DNA of 64,000 bases, taken from Bacillota bacterium. GTDB taxonomy: Bacteria > Bacillota > Clostridia > Lachnospirales > Lachnospiraceae. Below, in pieces: positions 25,891 through 33,969 of this stretch. A program made the translations under genes and the position numbers. Where the stretch lies: positions 87,810-151,809 of the forward strand of contig JAEZZQ010000042.1 of assembly GCA_023442465.1 (NCBI GenBank). The letters run 5' to 3'. A model generated the notes under the pieces. It searched no databases and was not told where the DNA came from. It was given only the letters and a program-made list of their open reading frames with translations. Numbering within the stretch: position 1 is the stretch's first letter; each line of letters begins with the position of its first letter.

Positions 25891-27042
25891 ATGCAGTACA
25901 GAACAAATCCTAAGAACGGCGAAAAGATTTCAGCCTTGGCATTTGGATGTATGCGGTTTAACAAAGACGAGAAGGAAGTTGAACGGCAGATTCACTATGC
26001 CATGGAACAAGGTGTGAACTATTTCGATACTGCGTACATTTATCCAAACAGCGAGGCTACTCTCGGAAGGATACTCGCGAAGGACGGAATGCGGCAGAAG
26101 GTCAACATTGCGACGAAGCTTCCGCATAATAATGTGAGAAAATATGGAGATTTGGACCGTATCTTCGGTACACAGCTGGAGCGGCTGCAAACGGACCATA
26201 TCGACTATTATCTGATACATATGCTGGGCAATGTGAGATCGTGGAAGCGGCTTACAGAGCTTGGAATCGAAAAATGGATCGATGAAAAGAAGACTTCCGG
26301 TGCCATCCGCAATCTGGGGTTTTCCTTCCATGGTCCGCAAAATGAGTTTTTGGCGTTGTTAGAGGAATATGACTGGGATTTTTGTATGATTCAATATAAT
26401 TACTGTGATGAAAATAATCAGGCAGGAACGGCTGGTCTTAAGCGGGCCGGGGAGAAAGGAATTCCGGTTATGATCATGGAGCCATTGCGCGGAGGAACTC
26501 TCGCTAATCCGAAAACGACTATTCGAGCTATATGGGAACAGGCTGATGTGAAGCGTTCTCCTGCGGAATGGGGATTTCGATGGGTGCTCAATCATCCTCA
26601 AGTGCTGACAGTGCTGTCAGGAATGAATCAAATGGAGCAAATAGAGGAAAATGTGAGGACTTTTTCCGATGCGGCAGCCGGTTCCCTTACGGAAGCGGAG
26701 TTGGAAGTATATGAAAAGGTGAAAGCCGAAATCCAGCGCTCCATGAAGGTGCCCTGCACCGGCTGCGGCTATTGTATGCCCTGCCCGAAGGGAGTAGACA
26801 TTCCAAGCAGCTTTTCTGCACTGAACGATGCAGCCAGCCGCGGCAGAATAATGTCCAAGGCTATGTATATTATGACCACCGGAGGCAACAGCGCATCCCA
26901 ATGTATAAAATGCGGCAAATGCCAAACGCATTGTCCGCAAAGCATACCCATTCCTGAAAAGCTGGAGCAGGTAAAAAAGGAGCTGGAGGGCATAACATAT
27001 AAACCGATGCGCTATTTTATAAGAAGATTCTTTGGGGTTTGA
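25891..27042 (+). CDS. Aldo/keto reductase with C-terminal 4Fe-4S domain
   Basis: 383 aa. The N-terminal TIM barrel keeps the full AKR tetrad: Asp46 and Tyr51 (NYFDTAYIY), Lys76 (IATKLP) and His110 (YYLIHML). The C-terminal ferredoxin-like part has cysteine clusters CTGCGYCMPCP and CIKCGKCQTHCP, enough for two 4Fe-4S clusters. This fused architecture is common in anaerobes; electrons may come from ferredoxin rather than only NADPH. AAAGGAGG precedes the ATG. It is probably cotranscribed with the C39-like gene. Confidence 0.92.
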   Translation: MQYRTNPKNGEKISALAFGCMRFNKDEKEVERQIHYAMEQGVNYFDTAYIYPNSEATLGRILAKDGMRQKVNIATKLPHNNVRKYGDLDRIFGTQLERLQTDHIDYYLIHMLGNVRSWKRLTELGIEKWIDEKKTSGAIRNLGFSFHGPQNEFLALLEEYDWDFCMIQYNYCDENNQAGTAGLKRAGEKGIPVMIMEPLRGGTLANPKTTIRAIWEQADVKRSPAEWGFRWVLNHPQVLTVLSGMNQMEQIEENVRTFSDAAAGSLTEAELEVYEKVKAEIQRSMKVPCTGCGYCMPCPKGVDIPSSFSALNDAASRGRIMSKAMYIMTTGGNSASQCIKCGKCQTHCPQSIPIPEKLEQVKKELEGITYKPMRYFIRRFFGV

Positions 27043-27109
27043 CCGGGTCAGAAGCATAAGACTCCTTTAAATATTATTTGGAGATTTAGAGATTTGGAGG
27101 TAATACATA

Positions 27110-27568
27110 ATGGTTAAACCCACAGAACAGTCGGGAGGGATCATGGGAAGGTCAGGATATATTATGCATAATTATACAAAAAAGGAATTAACGGAGGCGC
27201 TTCAGGCAGTGTCCTCCTTTATTGGCAGATGTGAAAAGATGCAGGGAAAGTTCAAGGAAGGAACTTCGCAGCACACGCTTCTTAGAAATCGTATAAAGGC
27301 GTTGTATATTTCAGAGGCATTGCTAAAGGATGGGTTAACACAAAACGAGGAATCGGAGGGCAAGCATCTTATCGATGATTACACAGAAGAGGATTTGAAA
27401 AAGGCGCTTCCTCCGGTGGCATCGATTATCAGTAAATGTGAAAAGGCGCAGGGGAAATTTGAGAAAGGGACGTCACAGTATATACGTTATAAAAATATGA
27501 TAGAACCAATGTATCTTGCGAAAGAACTGATAGAGGCCAAACTTTCTCAAAGTTCAACCGTTTCCTAG
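27110..27568 (+). CDS. Internally duplicated small protein of unknown function
   Basis: 152 aa made of two repeats of about 56 residues with a 69-residue period: YTKKELTEALQAVSSFIGRC (from residue 22) and YTEEDLKKALPPVASIISKC (from residue 91). Each continues with a CEKxQGKFxxGTSQ motif and a helical tail. One Cys is conserved in each copy. It is soluble and basic/helical. GGAGG lies 9 nt before the ATG. The function is unknown. It follows the aldo/keto reductase by 67 bp. Confidence 0.65.
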   Translation: MVKPTEQSGGIMGRSGYIMHNYTKKELTEALQAVSSFIGRCEKMQGKFKEGTSQHTLLRNRIKALYISEALLKDGLTQNEESEGKHLIDDYTEEDLKKALPPVASIISKCEKAQGKFEKGTSQYIRYKNMIEPMYLAKELIEAKLSQSSTVS

Positions 27569-27732
27569 ATTTATAGTAAAACAGAGATGCTATTTTATCC
27601 GGCAATAAGGCCGTCTGTTATTGTAGTATTTTCGTTTGATAACTCTATGAATAAGGACGAATTACAAGCCTAGGATATCGAGGATATATTAATTCTCACA
27701 AATTAAATTTGAGGGAATGGAGAGGAATCGCT

Positions 27733-28197
27733 TTGGAATATATAAGGGCAACGCAAGAAAACAGAGAACAAATTTTCCAATTGGTACAAGATACAATTGC
27801 TGCGATTTATCCGAAATACTATCCGAAAGAGATAGTGGACTTCTTTTGCGGGCATCACAGTCTGGAAAGCATTGTTAAGGATATAAAAAACGGTGGTATC
27901 GGTGTTTTATTGGATGATAATCGTTTGGTGGGAACGGGGAGCCGTAAGGATAACCATATTACGAGAGTTTATGTCAATCCTGCTTTTCAGGGGCGCGGGT
28001 ATGGCAGTTATATTATGAAGTGCCTTGAAGATGAAATTGCGTTGAAATATGATACGGTTTGTTTAGACGCATCGCTTCCGGCAAGCCATTTATATGAATG
28101 CAGAGGATATAGAACCATAAAGCATGAAAAACGGATAGTTGAGAATGGCGCTATATTGGTTTATGAGGTAATGGAAAAGAGACTTGCCGGCCACTAA
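27733..28197 (+). CDS. GNAT-family N-acetyltransferase
   Basis: 154 aa with the acetyl-CoA binding motif A in TRVYVNPAFQGRGYGSYIMKCLE and the C-terminal LYECRGYRTI segment. The frame is open from a TTG at 27709. The TTG at 27733 is preferred because GAGAGGA lies 6 nt upstream and the protein then begins EYIRATQENREQI, the normal GNAT first strand. The substrate cannot be predicted. Confidence 0.82.
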   Translation: MEYIRATQENREQIFQLVQDTIAAIYPKYYPKEIVDFFCGHHSLESIVKDIKNGGIGVLLDDNRLVGTGSRKDNHITRVYVNPAFQGRGYGSYIMKCLEDEIALKYDTVCLDASLPASHLYECRGYRTIKHEKRIVENGAILVYEVMEKRLAGH

Positions 28198-28214
28198 CAT
28201 GCAGCCGGTATTTT

Positions 28215-28344
28215 ATGTAATAGGAAAGTGCGCCTATTACATAAAAGCCCTTCGGGCAAATAATGCGCAGCTGCGCGCGCGGAACAAAAGCTGTGCTGCT
28301 GAAGTATTTGGCCGCGAGAGTGTGCGGAGCACACTTTTGTTCTA
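28215..28344. repeat. Interspersed hairpin repeat, copy A
   Basis: Two modules. Module 1 is gtaatagg / cctattac around aaagtgcg (28218-28240). Module 2 is a long hairpin in which ggaacaaaag with ctgtgct (28281-28297) pairs with agcaca and cttttgttct (28328-28343). Both modules recur at 31747-31880 and 49328-49434. There is no coding potential. Confidence 0.7.
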
Positions 28345-28393
28345 GCTGCATCAGAAGCTATAGTTGAAAAAGCATACAAAGGTGCGGGAACAT

Positions 28394-29005
28394 ATGACAA
28401 AGCAATATGATAATGGCTTATTAAATTATTTAATCCAACAATGCAGGAACCCCAGTGGGATGATCGGCTCTAAAATGACGGATATATGGAATAATACATT
28501 TAGAAATATGACTTATTGGGGAATACAGAAAATACAGTTTTCAAGTAATGACTATATTTTGGATATTGGCTGCGGCGGTGGCGCAGCCGTAAACGAATTC
28601 GCTGAATTTGTTTCAGAAAATGGAAAGGTTTATGGCATAGATATTTCAACGGTTGCAGTAAGAAATTCGCAAAAGAAAAATAGAATACATATCCAGCGAA
28701 ACAAAGTGAAAATTATACAATCTTCTGTTGAAAAGCTGCCTTTTTCCGCAGATATGTTTGATAAAATTTTTGCTGTCCAGACACACATTTACTGGAGAAA
28801 TATAGAACAGGGATTAAGTGAAATTTTAAGGATATTAAAGCCCAATGGTAATTTTTACATAATTTGTGAAAAGGATAAAATTGCTTATCATTTGCAGAAG
28901 TACGAAAGCAGTACTAAGATGGTTGAACTGCTGAAACATATAGGCTTCTCTGCTATTGAATATAATGAAAATAGAAATTGGATTGAATATATCTGCATTA
29001 AGTGA
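28394..29005 (+). CDS. Class I SAM-dependent methyltransferase
   Basis: 203 aa. The SAM-binding motif I is YILDIGCGGGAAVNEFAEF (about residues 54-72), followed by VYGIDIS, the acidic end of strand 2. Motif IV-like FDKIFAVQTHIYW and LRILKPNGNFYII match Methyltransf_11-type enzymes. ATG 28394 with AGGTG upstream is chosen over an upstream TTG at 28364. No substrate can be assigned. It is bordered on the left by repeat copy A. Confidence 0.88.
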   Translation: MTKQYDNGLLNYLIQQCRNPSGMIGSKMTDIWNNTFRNMTYWGIQKIQFSSNDYILDIGCGGGAAVNEFAEFVSENGKVYGIDISTVAVRNSQKKNRIHIQRNKVKIIQSSVEKLPFSADMFDKIFAVQTHIYWRNIEQGLSEILRILKPNGNFYIICEKDKIAYHLQKYESSTKMVELLKHIGFSAIEYNENRNWIEYICIK

Positions 29006-29126
29006 ACCAATTTCAGAATTTTTGGTATCACTCATTCCGGCGTGTTCGACATATCTGTAATGTGCCGGGAAGAGGAAGTCTGTACGGGAGAGAAAATAAA
29101 AGAGGAATGGAAGGAGAAGGAAAAGT

Positions 29127-30275
29127 ATGAGGTATAGAAAACTGGGAAAAACGGGAATGGAGGCCGGTATTATTGGTCTGGGGACCGAGCATCTGGATGG
29201 AAAGGAATATGAGGTCGTAAAAGAAACCCTCGATGCCGCCATGGAAAATGGAATAAATATGGTGGACGTGTTTATGCCGGGCAGCGACATCCGCCAGAAG
29301 ATCGGAAAAGCCATAAAGGGCAATCGGGATAAATTCATGCTTCAGGGGCATATCGGTTCGACAGATATAAATTATCAGTATGACATTTCAAGGGATCTTG
29401 CGACCTGCAAGAAGTACTTCGAAGGGCTGCTTACCGATTTAGGCACCGACTATATCGATTTTGGAATGCTTTTTTTTATCGACAGCGAGCAGCACTTCGA
29501 TGAGGTCTTTCATTCAGATATCGTGCGCTACGCGGAAAGCCTGAAGCAAAAGGGGGTAATAAGGGGAATCGGTGCCAGCTCCCATAATCCTGTTATCGCT
29601 AAGAAGGTGGTGGAAACAGGAATTGTGGATTTGCTGATGTTCAGCATTAATCCTGCTTTCGATATGATCCCGGCCGATGTGGATGCCCTGAATACACTGA
29701 GCGAGGGCTTTGATAAAAGCAGGATGCTGGAAATCGATAAGAAGCGGCTGGAACTTTATAAAACATGTGAGACACTTGACATTCCTATTACGGTAATGAA
29801 GACGCTGGGCGGCGGAAAGCTGCTTTCTAAGGAACAGACTCCTTTTTCAAAGCCGCTTACCGTGAACCAGTGCATTCATTATGCACTTACACGGCCGGCG
29901 GTTGCCAGCGTTATGGTAGGCTGTCAGAGCAGAAAGCAAATAGAAGAGGCGGTCTCTTACTTGAATGCGGACCCGGCCGGTTTGGATTATACCGAGGTGA
30001 TTCGTGGAATGAACGGTGATTTCAAGGGAAGCTGCGTTTATTGCAATCACTGTCAGCCCTGTCCTGTGGGAATAGATATCGCGGCGGTCACCAAATACCT
30101 GGATATAGCAGTTATGGATGAGAGCGCGGTAGATAAAGGAGTAGGGCAGCATTACAGAGAACTTTCCGCACACGCTTCCGATTGTATCGAATGTGGGAGC
30201 TGTGAAGGGAAATGTCCATTTTCGGTTCCGGTAATAGAGAACATGAAAAATGCTGCTTTGGTTTTTGGGGCATAA
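29127..30275 (+). CDS. Aldo/keto reductase homologue lacking most of the catalytic tetrad, with 4Fe-4S domain
   Basis: 382 aa with the same architecture as the gene at 25891: a TIM barrel starting MRYRKLGKTGMEAGIIGLGT, then cysteine clusters CVYCNHCQPCP and CIECGSCEGKCP. In the barrel only the Asp is kept (Asp47 in NMVDVFMPGS); the Tyr position is Gly, the Lys region reads MLQGHIGS and the His region reads DFGMLFFID. Classical AKR hydride transfer is therefore unlikely. The iron-sulfur half is intact, so an electron-transfer or altered reductase role is possible. Confidence 0.85.
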   Translation: MRYRKLGKTGMEAGIIGLGTEHLDGKEYEVVKETLDAAMENGINMVDVFMPGSDIRQKIGKAIKGNRDKFMLQGHIGSTDINYQYDISRDLATCKKYFEGLLTDLGTDYIDFGMLFFIDSEQHFDEVFHSDIVRYAESLKQKGVIRGIGASSHNPVIAKKVVETGIVDLLMFSINPAFDMIPADVDALNTLSEGFDKSRMLEIDKKRLELYKTCETLDIPITVMKTLGGGKLLSKEQTPFSKPLTVNQCIHYALTRPAVASVMVGCQSRKQIEEAVSYLNADPAGLDYTEVIRGMNGDFKGSCVYCNHCQPCPVGIDIAAVTKYLDIAVMDESAVDKGVGQHYRELSAHASDCIECGSCEGKCPFSVPVIENMKNAALVFGA

Positions 30276-30286
30276 TATTGAGGAAA

Positions 30287-30330
30287 ACAGCCGGAAAGAA
30301 ATGGTATTTTTATTATTTCAATCCGGCTGT
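30287..30330. terminator. Weak hairpin between convergent genes
   Basis: acagccgg / ccggctgt 8-bp stem with a 28-nt AT-rich loop between the aldo/keto reductase homologue and the convergent TetR gene. The T-runs are short, so efficiency is doubtful. Confidence 0.4.
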
Positions 30331-30334
30331 CATG

Positions 30335-30904
30335 CTATTTCCGCATGATAAGCTTGAGGAATGCTTTGATTTTTTCCATTTTTTCTTTGATATCCATTTG
30401 CTCATTCAGAAGGATTCCCAATTGACCATACACGGTAAAGGATGCAGCAGTTTCGCAGTCCGGCATGTCCAGCTCACCGCTTTTATTTGCCTTTCTGATC
30501 AGCTCGGAAACGGTGGGAACTATAATTTCACAGACCTTCATAGACAATTGGTCGTGTATTTTCTTACTGTTTTCATTGTGAAATATTTTATAATTGATGC
30601 TGTCATCTTTTTCAAAGTCGATAAAAGATGGCATATTTTCTAATTTTTGTGTTAGTGTCAGTGTGTCGTCGCAAAGAACAGCCTTCATTTTATCAGCTAT
30701 TTTTTGTGCGTATTCTTGAATCGAACAGTCAAACAAGATTTCCTTGGATGGGAAATAGCGGTAGCATAATCCCTGAGCGATGCCTAGTTTATTCGCAATA
30801 TCGGTCATGGATGTCTTTTCATAGCCCTTTTCGTAAAAAAGTACGGTAGCGGCATCTAATATCTCTTGCTTCCTCACTTCAGGTTCTTTTGAAATACGAG
30901 TCAT
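30335..30904 (-). CDS. TetR/AcrR-family regulator
   Basis: 189 aa. The N-terminal HTH region is ILDAATVLFYEKGYEKTSMTDI with recognition helix IAQGLCYRYFPSKEILF. The C-terminal ligand domain is unassigned. The frame extends upstream to 30979, but the ATG at 30904 is chosen because AGGAGG lies 6-7 nt upstream. It is the second gene of a minus-strand pair, 19 bp after a methyltransferase gene, and probably represses the promoter at 31557-31585, which carries a palindrome. Confidence 0.88.
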   Translation of the reverse strand: MTRISKEPEVRKQEILDAATVLFYEKGYEKTSMTDIANKLGIAQGLCYRYFPSKEILFDCSIQEYAQKIADKMKAVLCDDTLTLTQKLENMPSFIDFEKDDSINYKIFHNENSKKIHDQLSMKVCEIIVPTVSELIRKANKSGELDMPDCETAASFTVYGQLGILLNEQMDIKEKMEKIKAFLKLIMRK

Positions 30905-30923
30905 TTTGTACCTCCTGCTTTTA

Positions 30924-31532
30924 TTATTTTGCTGCGGCAGCGATGTAGGAAGAATGGTTTGCTTTCTGCCAGGTAACATTATGAAAATGCAAATTTAACA
31001 AATCGCATATTTCGCGTTCGGAATATATTTTGACATCACCTTCGTTACTAAAGCGTATAAAGACATTCATAATAATTCTGCTTAAAAAAGGCAGCCAGCA
31101 ATCGCCTATAATGATGGTTCCGCCCGGCTTTAAAACACGCTGGGCCTCTGCCAGCACCTTTTCAGGATGCGGATAATGATGGAAGGAATCGTTGCAATAG
31201 ATGACATCGAACAATGAATCCTGATAAGGCAGATGTTCGGAATCTCCTAAGGTAAGAGTTGCTTTGTCTGCCAGCTTTTCTTTGGCCTCTTGCAGCATTT
31301 TTTCGGATATATCGATTCCGTATATTTCTTTATCGGGAGTTTCCCTAAGAATCGCTTGAATGATAGCCCCTGTACCGCATCCTAAATCAAGAACTGTATG
31401 ATATTCGATATCCGACAGCTTTTTTAACAAAGCAGGATACAAATTTCTTGCATGTGCTCCTTTCATATCTACATCGTATGTAGGGGCCTGTTGGTTAAAA
31501 GCAGTCTTTGATTTTTCCTTTTTATTATTCAT
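30924..31532 (-). CDS. Class I SAM-dependent methyltransferase
   Basis: 202 aa. Motif I is VLDLGCGTGAI (residues 47-57), then IYGIDISEKML and a Methyltransf_11-type FDVIYCNDSFHHYPHP with LKPGGTIIIGDCW. The enzyme type is small-molecule methyltransferase (UbiE/COQ5-like fold); the substrate is unknown. AAGGAG precedes the ATG. It is the first gene of the operon with the TetR regulator, which suggests methylation of the compound that TetR senses. Confidence 0.9.
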   Translation of the reverse strand: MNNKKEKSKTAFNQQAPTYDVDMKGAHARNLYPALLKKLSDIEYHTVLDLGCGTGAIIQAILRETPDKEIYGIDISEKMLQEAKEKLADKATLTLGDSEHLPYQDSLFDVIYCNDSFHHYPHPEKVLAEAQRVLKPGGTIIIGDCWLPFLSRIIMNVFIRFSNEGDVKIYSEREICDLLNLHFHNVTWQKANHSSYIAAAAK

Positions 31533-31556
31533 CGTGATATTCTCCTTTTCGTGAAT

Positions 31557-31585
31557 AGTATAGCACCAATTAATTCCAAAGTCAA
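31557..31585 (-). promoter_or_regulatory. Promoter of the methyltransferase-TetR operon
   Basis: On the minus strand TTGACT (31580-31585), a 17-bp spacer and TATACT (31557-31562). Confidence 0.75.
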
Positions 31586-31600
31586 TGAATGATATTCATT
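31584..31600. promoter_or_regulatory. Likely TetR operator overlapping the -35 box
   Basis: aatgaat-gat-attcatt, a perfect 7-bp inverted repeat, overlaps the -35 hexamer of the operon promoter. Position and symmetry fit autorepression by the TetR protein of the same operon. Confidence 0.6.
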
Positions 31601-31746
31601 CATTAATAATTTTTATAAATTTGTCAAAACTTAAAATATTATGTGATCGGAAAATAGTTACGGTTCACTCCGTTCTCAGTAACATATGATTTCTGCAATG
31701 CAAAAATTTTGCATTTAAGTTCGCTCCGCGAAGCATAAATCATCTC

Positions 31747-31880
31747 TTTAATAGGAAAGTGCTCCTATTAAAAAAAGATAAATGCGCAGCTGCGCGCAGC
31801 GCGAGAAAGACACTCGCGCGGAACAAAAGCTGTGCTGTTAAAGTATTTGTCTGCGGAAGTACACGAGCACACTTTTGTTC
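31747..31880. repeat. Interspersed hairpin repeat, copy B
   Basis: Same two modules as copy A in the same order: ttaatagg / cctattaa around aaagtgct, then gcgcagctgcgcgc, ggaacaaaagctgtgct and agcacacttttgttc. An extra insertion (gagaaagacactcgc) lies between the modules. The flanking 31601-31746 holds only small palindromes (aatgcaaaa / ttttgcatt near 31697) and no gene. Confidence 0.7.
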
Positions 31881-31980
31881 AATCACGTTTTTACGCAGCT
31901 TAACAGCAAATGTTAAGCTACTGTATGAACAGTAACGAAAAATATACTTCAATAAATCCGTTTCTATTTAATAGAAAGAA

Positions 31981-31989
31981 TGTTATAAT
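31981..31989 (+). promoter_or_regulatory. Extended -10 promoter upstream of ispF
   Basis: TGtTATAAT with a weak TTTCTA at -35 (17-bp spacer). The roughly 120-nt leader to ispF contains a gatgc / gcatc stem but no riboswitch I recognise. Confidence 0.5.
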
Positions 31990-32112
31990 CATTTCACGAT
32001 GCGGTGCAAGACAAACGAAACCATAAAAGCATCTTGAAGCTCAACAGAAATTAATGATTTTGATACCGCCCACAACCTGAATAAACACGCGGTAGGAAAG
32101 GATAAAATAGAT

Positions 32113-32655
32113 ATGAGAATCGGAATGGGTTACGACGTACACAAATTAATAGAAAACCGCCCCTTAATTATAGGGGGAGTTAATATTCCTTATGAAAAAG
32201 GCCTTCTCGGCCATTCGGATGCAGACGTCCTTACGCATGCCATTATGGATGCTCTTCTGGGTGCTTCTGCTTTAGGCGACATCGGAAAGCTGTTTCCCGA
32301 TACCGACCCGGCTTATGAAGGGGCCTCCTCTATAAAGCTGTTAGAAGAGGTAGGAAAGCGGCTGGAGGAAAACTGCTTTTTGATAGAGAATATCGACGCT
32401 ACTATTATCGCACAAGCCCCGAAGATGCGTCCCTATATCGATAGCATGAGGGAGAATATTGCACATGCGCTGGGTATTGAGACGGCGCAGGTAAATGTAA
32501 AGGCTACGACAGAAGAAGGCCTGGGTTTTACGGGAACCGGAGAAGGAATCTCTTCACAAGCTATCTGCCTGCTCACCAGCCCCATGAACTATTACACGGA
32601 GGATATGGCTTCCCCCAGTAAATGCGAAGGATGCGGCGGATGCCCCCATCGGTAG
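32113..32655 (+). CDS. ispF: 2-C-methyl-D-erythritol 2,4-cyclodiphosphate synthase
   Basis: MEP-pathway enzyme converting CDP-ME 2-phosphate to MEcPP. 180 aa. Motifs are GMGYDVHKL (metal His and Asp), LLGHSDADVLTHAIMDALLGA, ALGDIGKLFPDTD and the C-terminal KATTEEGLGFTGTGEG. The family is usually about 157-160 aa. This copy has a roughly 20-residue C-terminal extension ending SKCEGCGGCPHR, a cysteine cluster not needed for catalysis. AGGAAAGG lies upstream. An Eis-like gene follows closely. Confidence 0.95.
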   Translation: MRIGMGYDVHKLIENRPLIIGGVNIPYEKGLLGHSDADVLTHAIMDALLGASALGDIGKLFPDTDPAYEGASSIKLLEEVGKRLEENCFLIENIDATIIAQAPKMRPYIDSMRENIAHALGIETAQVNVKATTEEGLGFTGTGEGISSQAICLLTSPMNYYTEDMASPSKCEGCGGCPHR

Positions 32656-32682
32656 AGCTTTAGAAGGAGCATGATCAGAAAT

Positions 32683-33924
32683 ATGATAAAAGAGATAACG
32701 GGAGAAGAATGTCTTGCGCTCAGAACTTTGTGGGAGCGGGTGTTTTCCGAGGATTCCCACGAGTTCACAGACTATTATTTTGAAGAAAAGGCAGGGAGAA
32801 ACCGGGCCTTTGTACTATATCCGGATACTGGCGAGGCAGTAGAAGCGCGATATTCTGACATGGGAGATACAGAAGAACTAATAACGGCAGATTTAAAGCG
32901 GGAAGTCCCGGCAGCAATGCTGCATTTGTCACCTTACGTTATGGAACTGCGGGTGGGCGATACCTTTGCTTCATTGGAGATAAATTATATCGTAGGGGTG
33001 GCTACGGAGGCGAAATACCGGCACAGAGGGTATATGAGAGAACTGCTAAAGGCTTCCATGGATTACATGTATGCGGGAAACCAGCCTTTTGCTTTTTTGA
33101 TGCCTGCCAGTCCGAAAATTTATGAGCCTTTCCAGTTTGTTTATATTTATGATAAAAAGAAATATAAGGCGAAAGTATTGGAGCGCCAGGAAACGATAAG
33201 AAATTCAGCCCCCGGCCATTCGCGAAGACCTTGGGAAACGGCGGTACTGCAAAGGAAGGAAATTCCTCAATTGCTGCACTATGCAAACTCTCGTTTGAAG
33301 GAAAATTATGACGTGTTCATACGCAGAGACGAGGCTTATTACTATACGCTGATCAGGGAGTTGGAAGTGCAAAACGGAGCAATATATCTACTGCGGGAAA
33401 CGGAAGCCGAAGGCGGAGGAGAAAAAATAACCGGATATTTTCTATATACGCAGGAAGGGCAGGAAACGGATATACAGGAGGCTCTGTTCGATGATGATTG
33501 TTTCTGTCAACAGAGCAGTTTTTTAGAAGAAGCAGGGGATAAGCCAATCATCATGGCAAGAATCATGAATGTGCAGACAATGCTGTCCCTGCTTAGAAAA
33601 AAAGCATCGACTGCTTGCAGCGAAGCGGGGGATAAAGAGGATATTATTTTGACTATCCGGATTGCTGACCCGATGCTGGAAGGGAACAACGGCATATGGC
33701 AATGTTCTGTGGGGTACCGGGAAGCCGGTATACAAAGATGTCAGGATGCCGGAGCCGAAGTATCTTGCTCTACGACGATAGATAGGCTGACTTCATGGGT
33801 ATTTGGCTATCGCCCGCCGGAGGAGTGTTTTGAAATACCTCAGAACGAGCAAAGAGGTGATGTTTTATGTAAACTAAATGGTATAAAATTATTTTCCAGC
33901 GTATTTATTAATGAGATTGTATAA
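32683..33924 (+). CDS. Eis-like GNAT acetyltransferase with SCP2-type C-terminus
   Basis: About 413 aa, the size of Eis-family enzymes: a GNAT domain with the acetyl-CoA motif VGVATEAKYRHRGYMRELL (about residues 104-122), a second degenerate GNAT region, and a C-terminal SCP2-like domain (about 310-413). Eis proteins acetylate amines such as aminoglycosides or protein lysines; the actual substrate is unknown. ATG 32671 is also possible, but AAGGAG would then be only 1 nt away, so 32683 is preferred. Confidence 0.82.
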   Translation: MIKEITGEECLALRTLWERVFSEDSHEFTDYYFEEKAGRNRAFVLYPDTGEAVEARYSDMGDTEELITADLKREVPAAMLHLSPYVMELRVGDTFASLEINYIVGVATEAKYRHRGYMRELLKASMDYMYAGNQPFAFLMPASPKIYEPFQFVYIYDKKKYKAKVLERQETIRNSAPGHSRRPWETAVLQRKEIPQLLHYANSRLKENYDVFIRRDEAYYYTLIRELEVQNGAIYLLRETEAEGGGEKITGYFLYTQEGQETDIQEALFDDDCFCQQSSFLEEAGDKPIIMARIMNVQTMLSLLRKKASTACSEAGDKEDIILTIRIADPMLEGNNGIWQCSVGYREAGIQRCQDAGAEVSCSTTIDRLTSWVFGYRPPEECFEIPQNEQRGDVLCKLNGIKLFSSVFINEIV

Positions 33925-33969
33925 AATACGGACATCAAAAAAGCCCGTATGATAAAAGAAAGGCATAAC

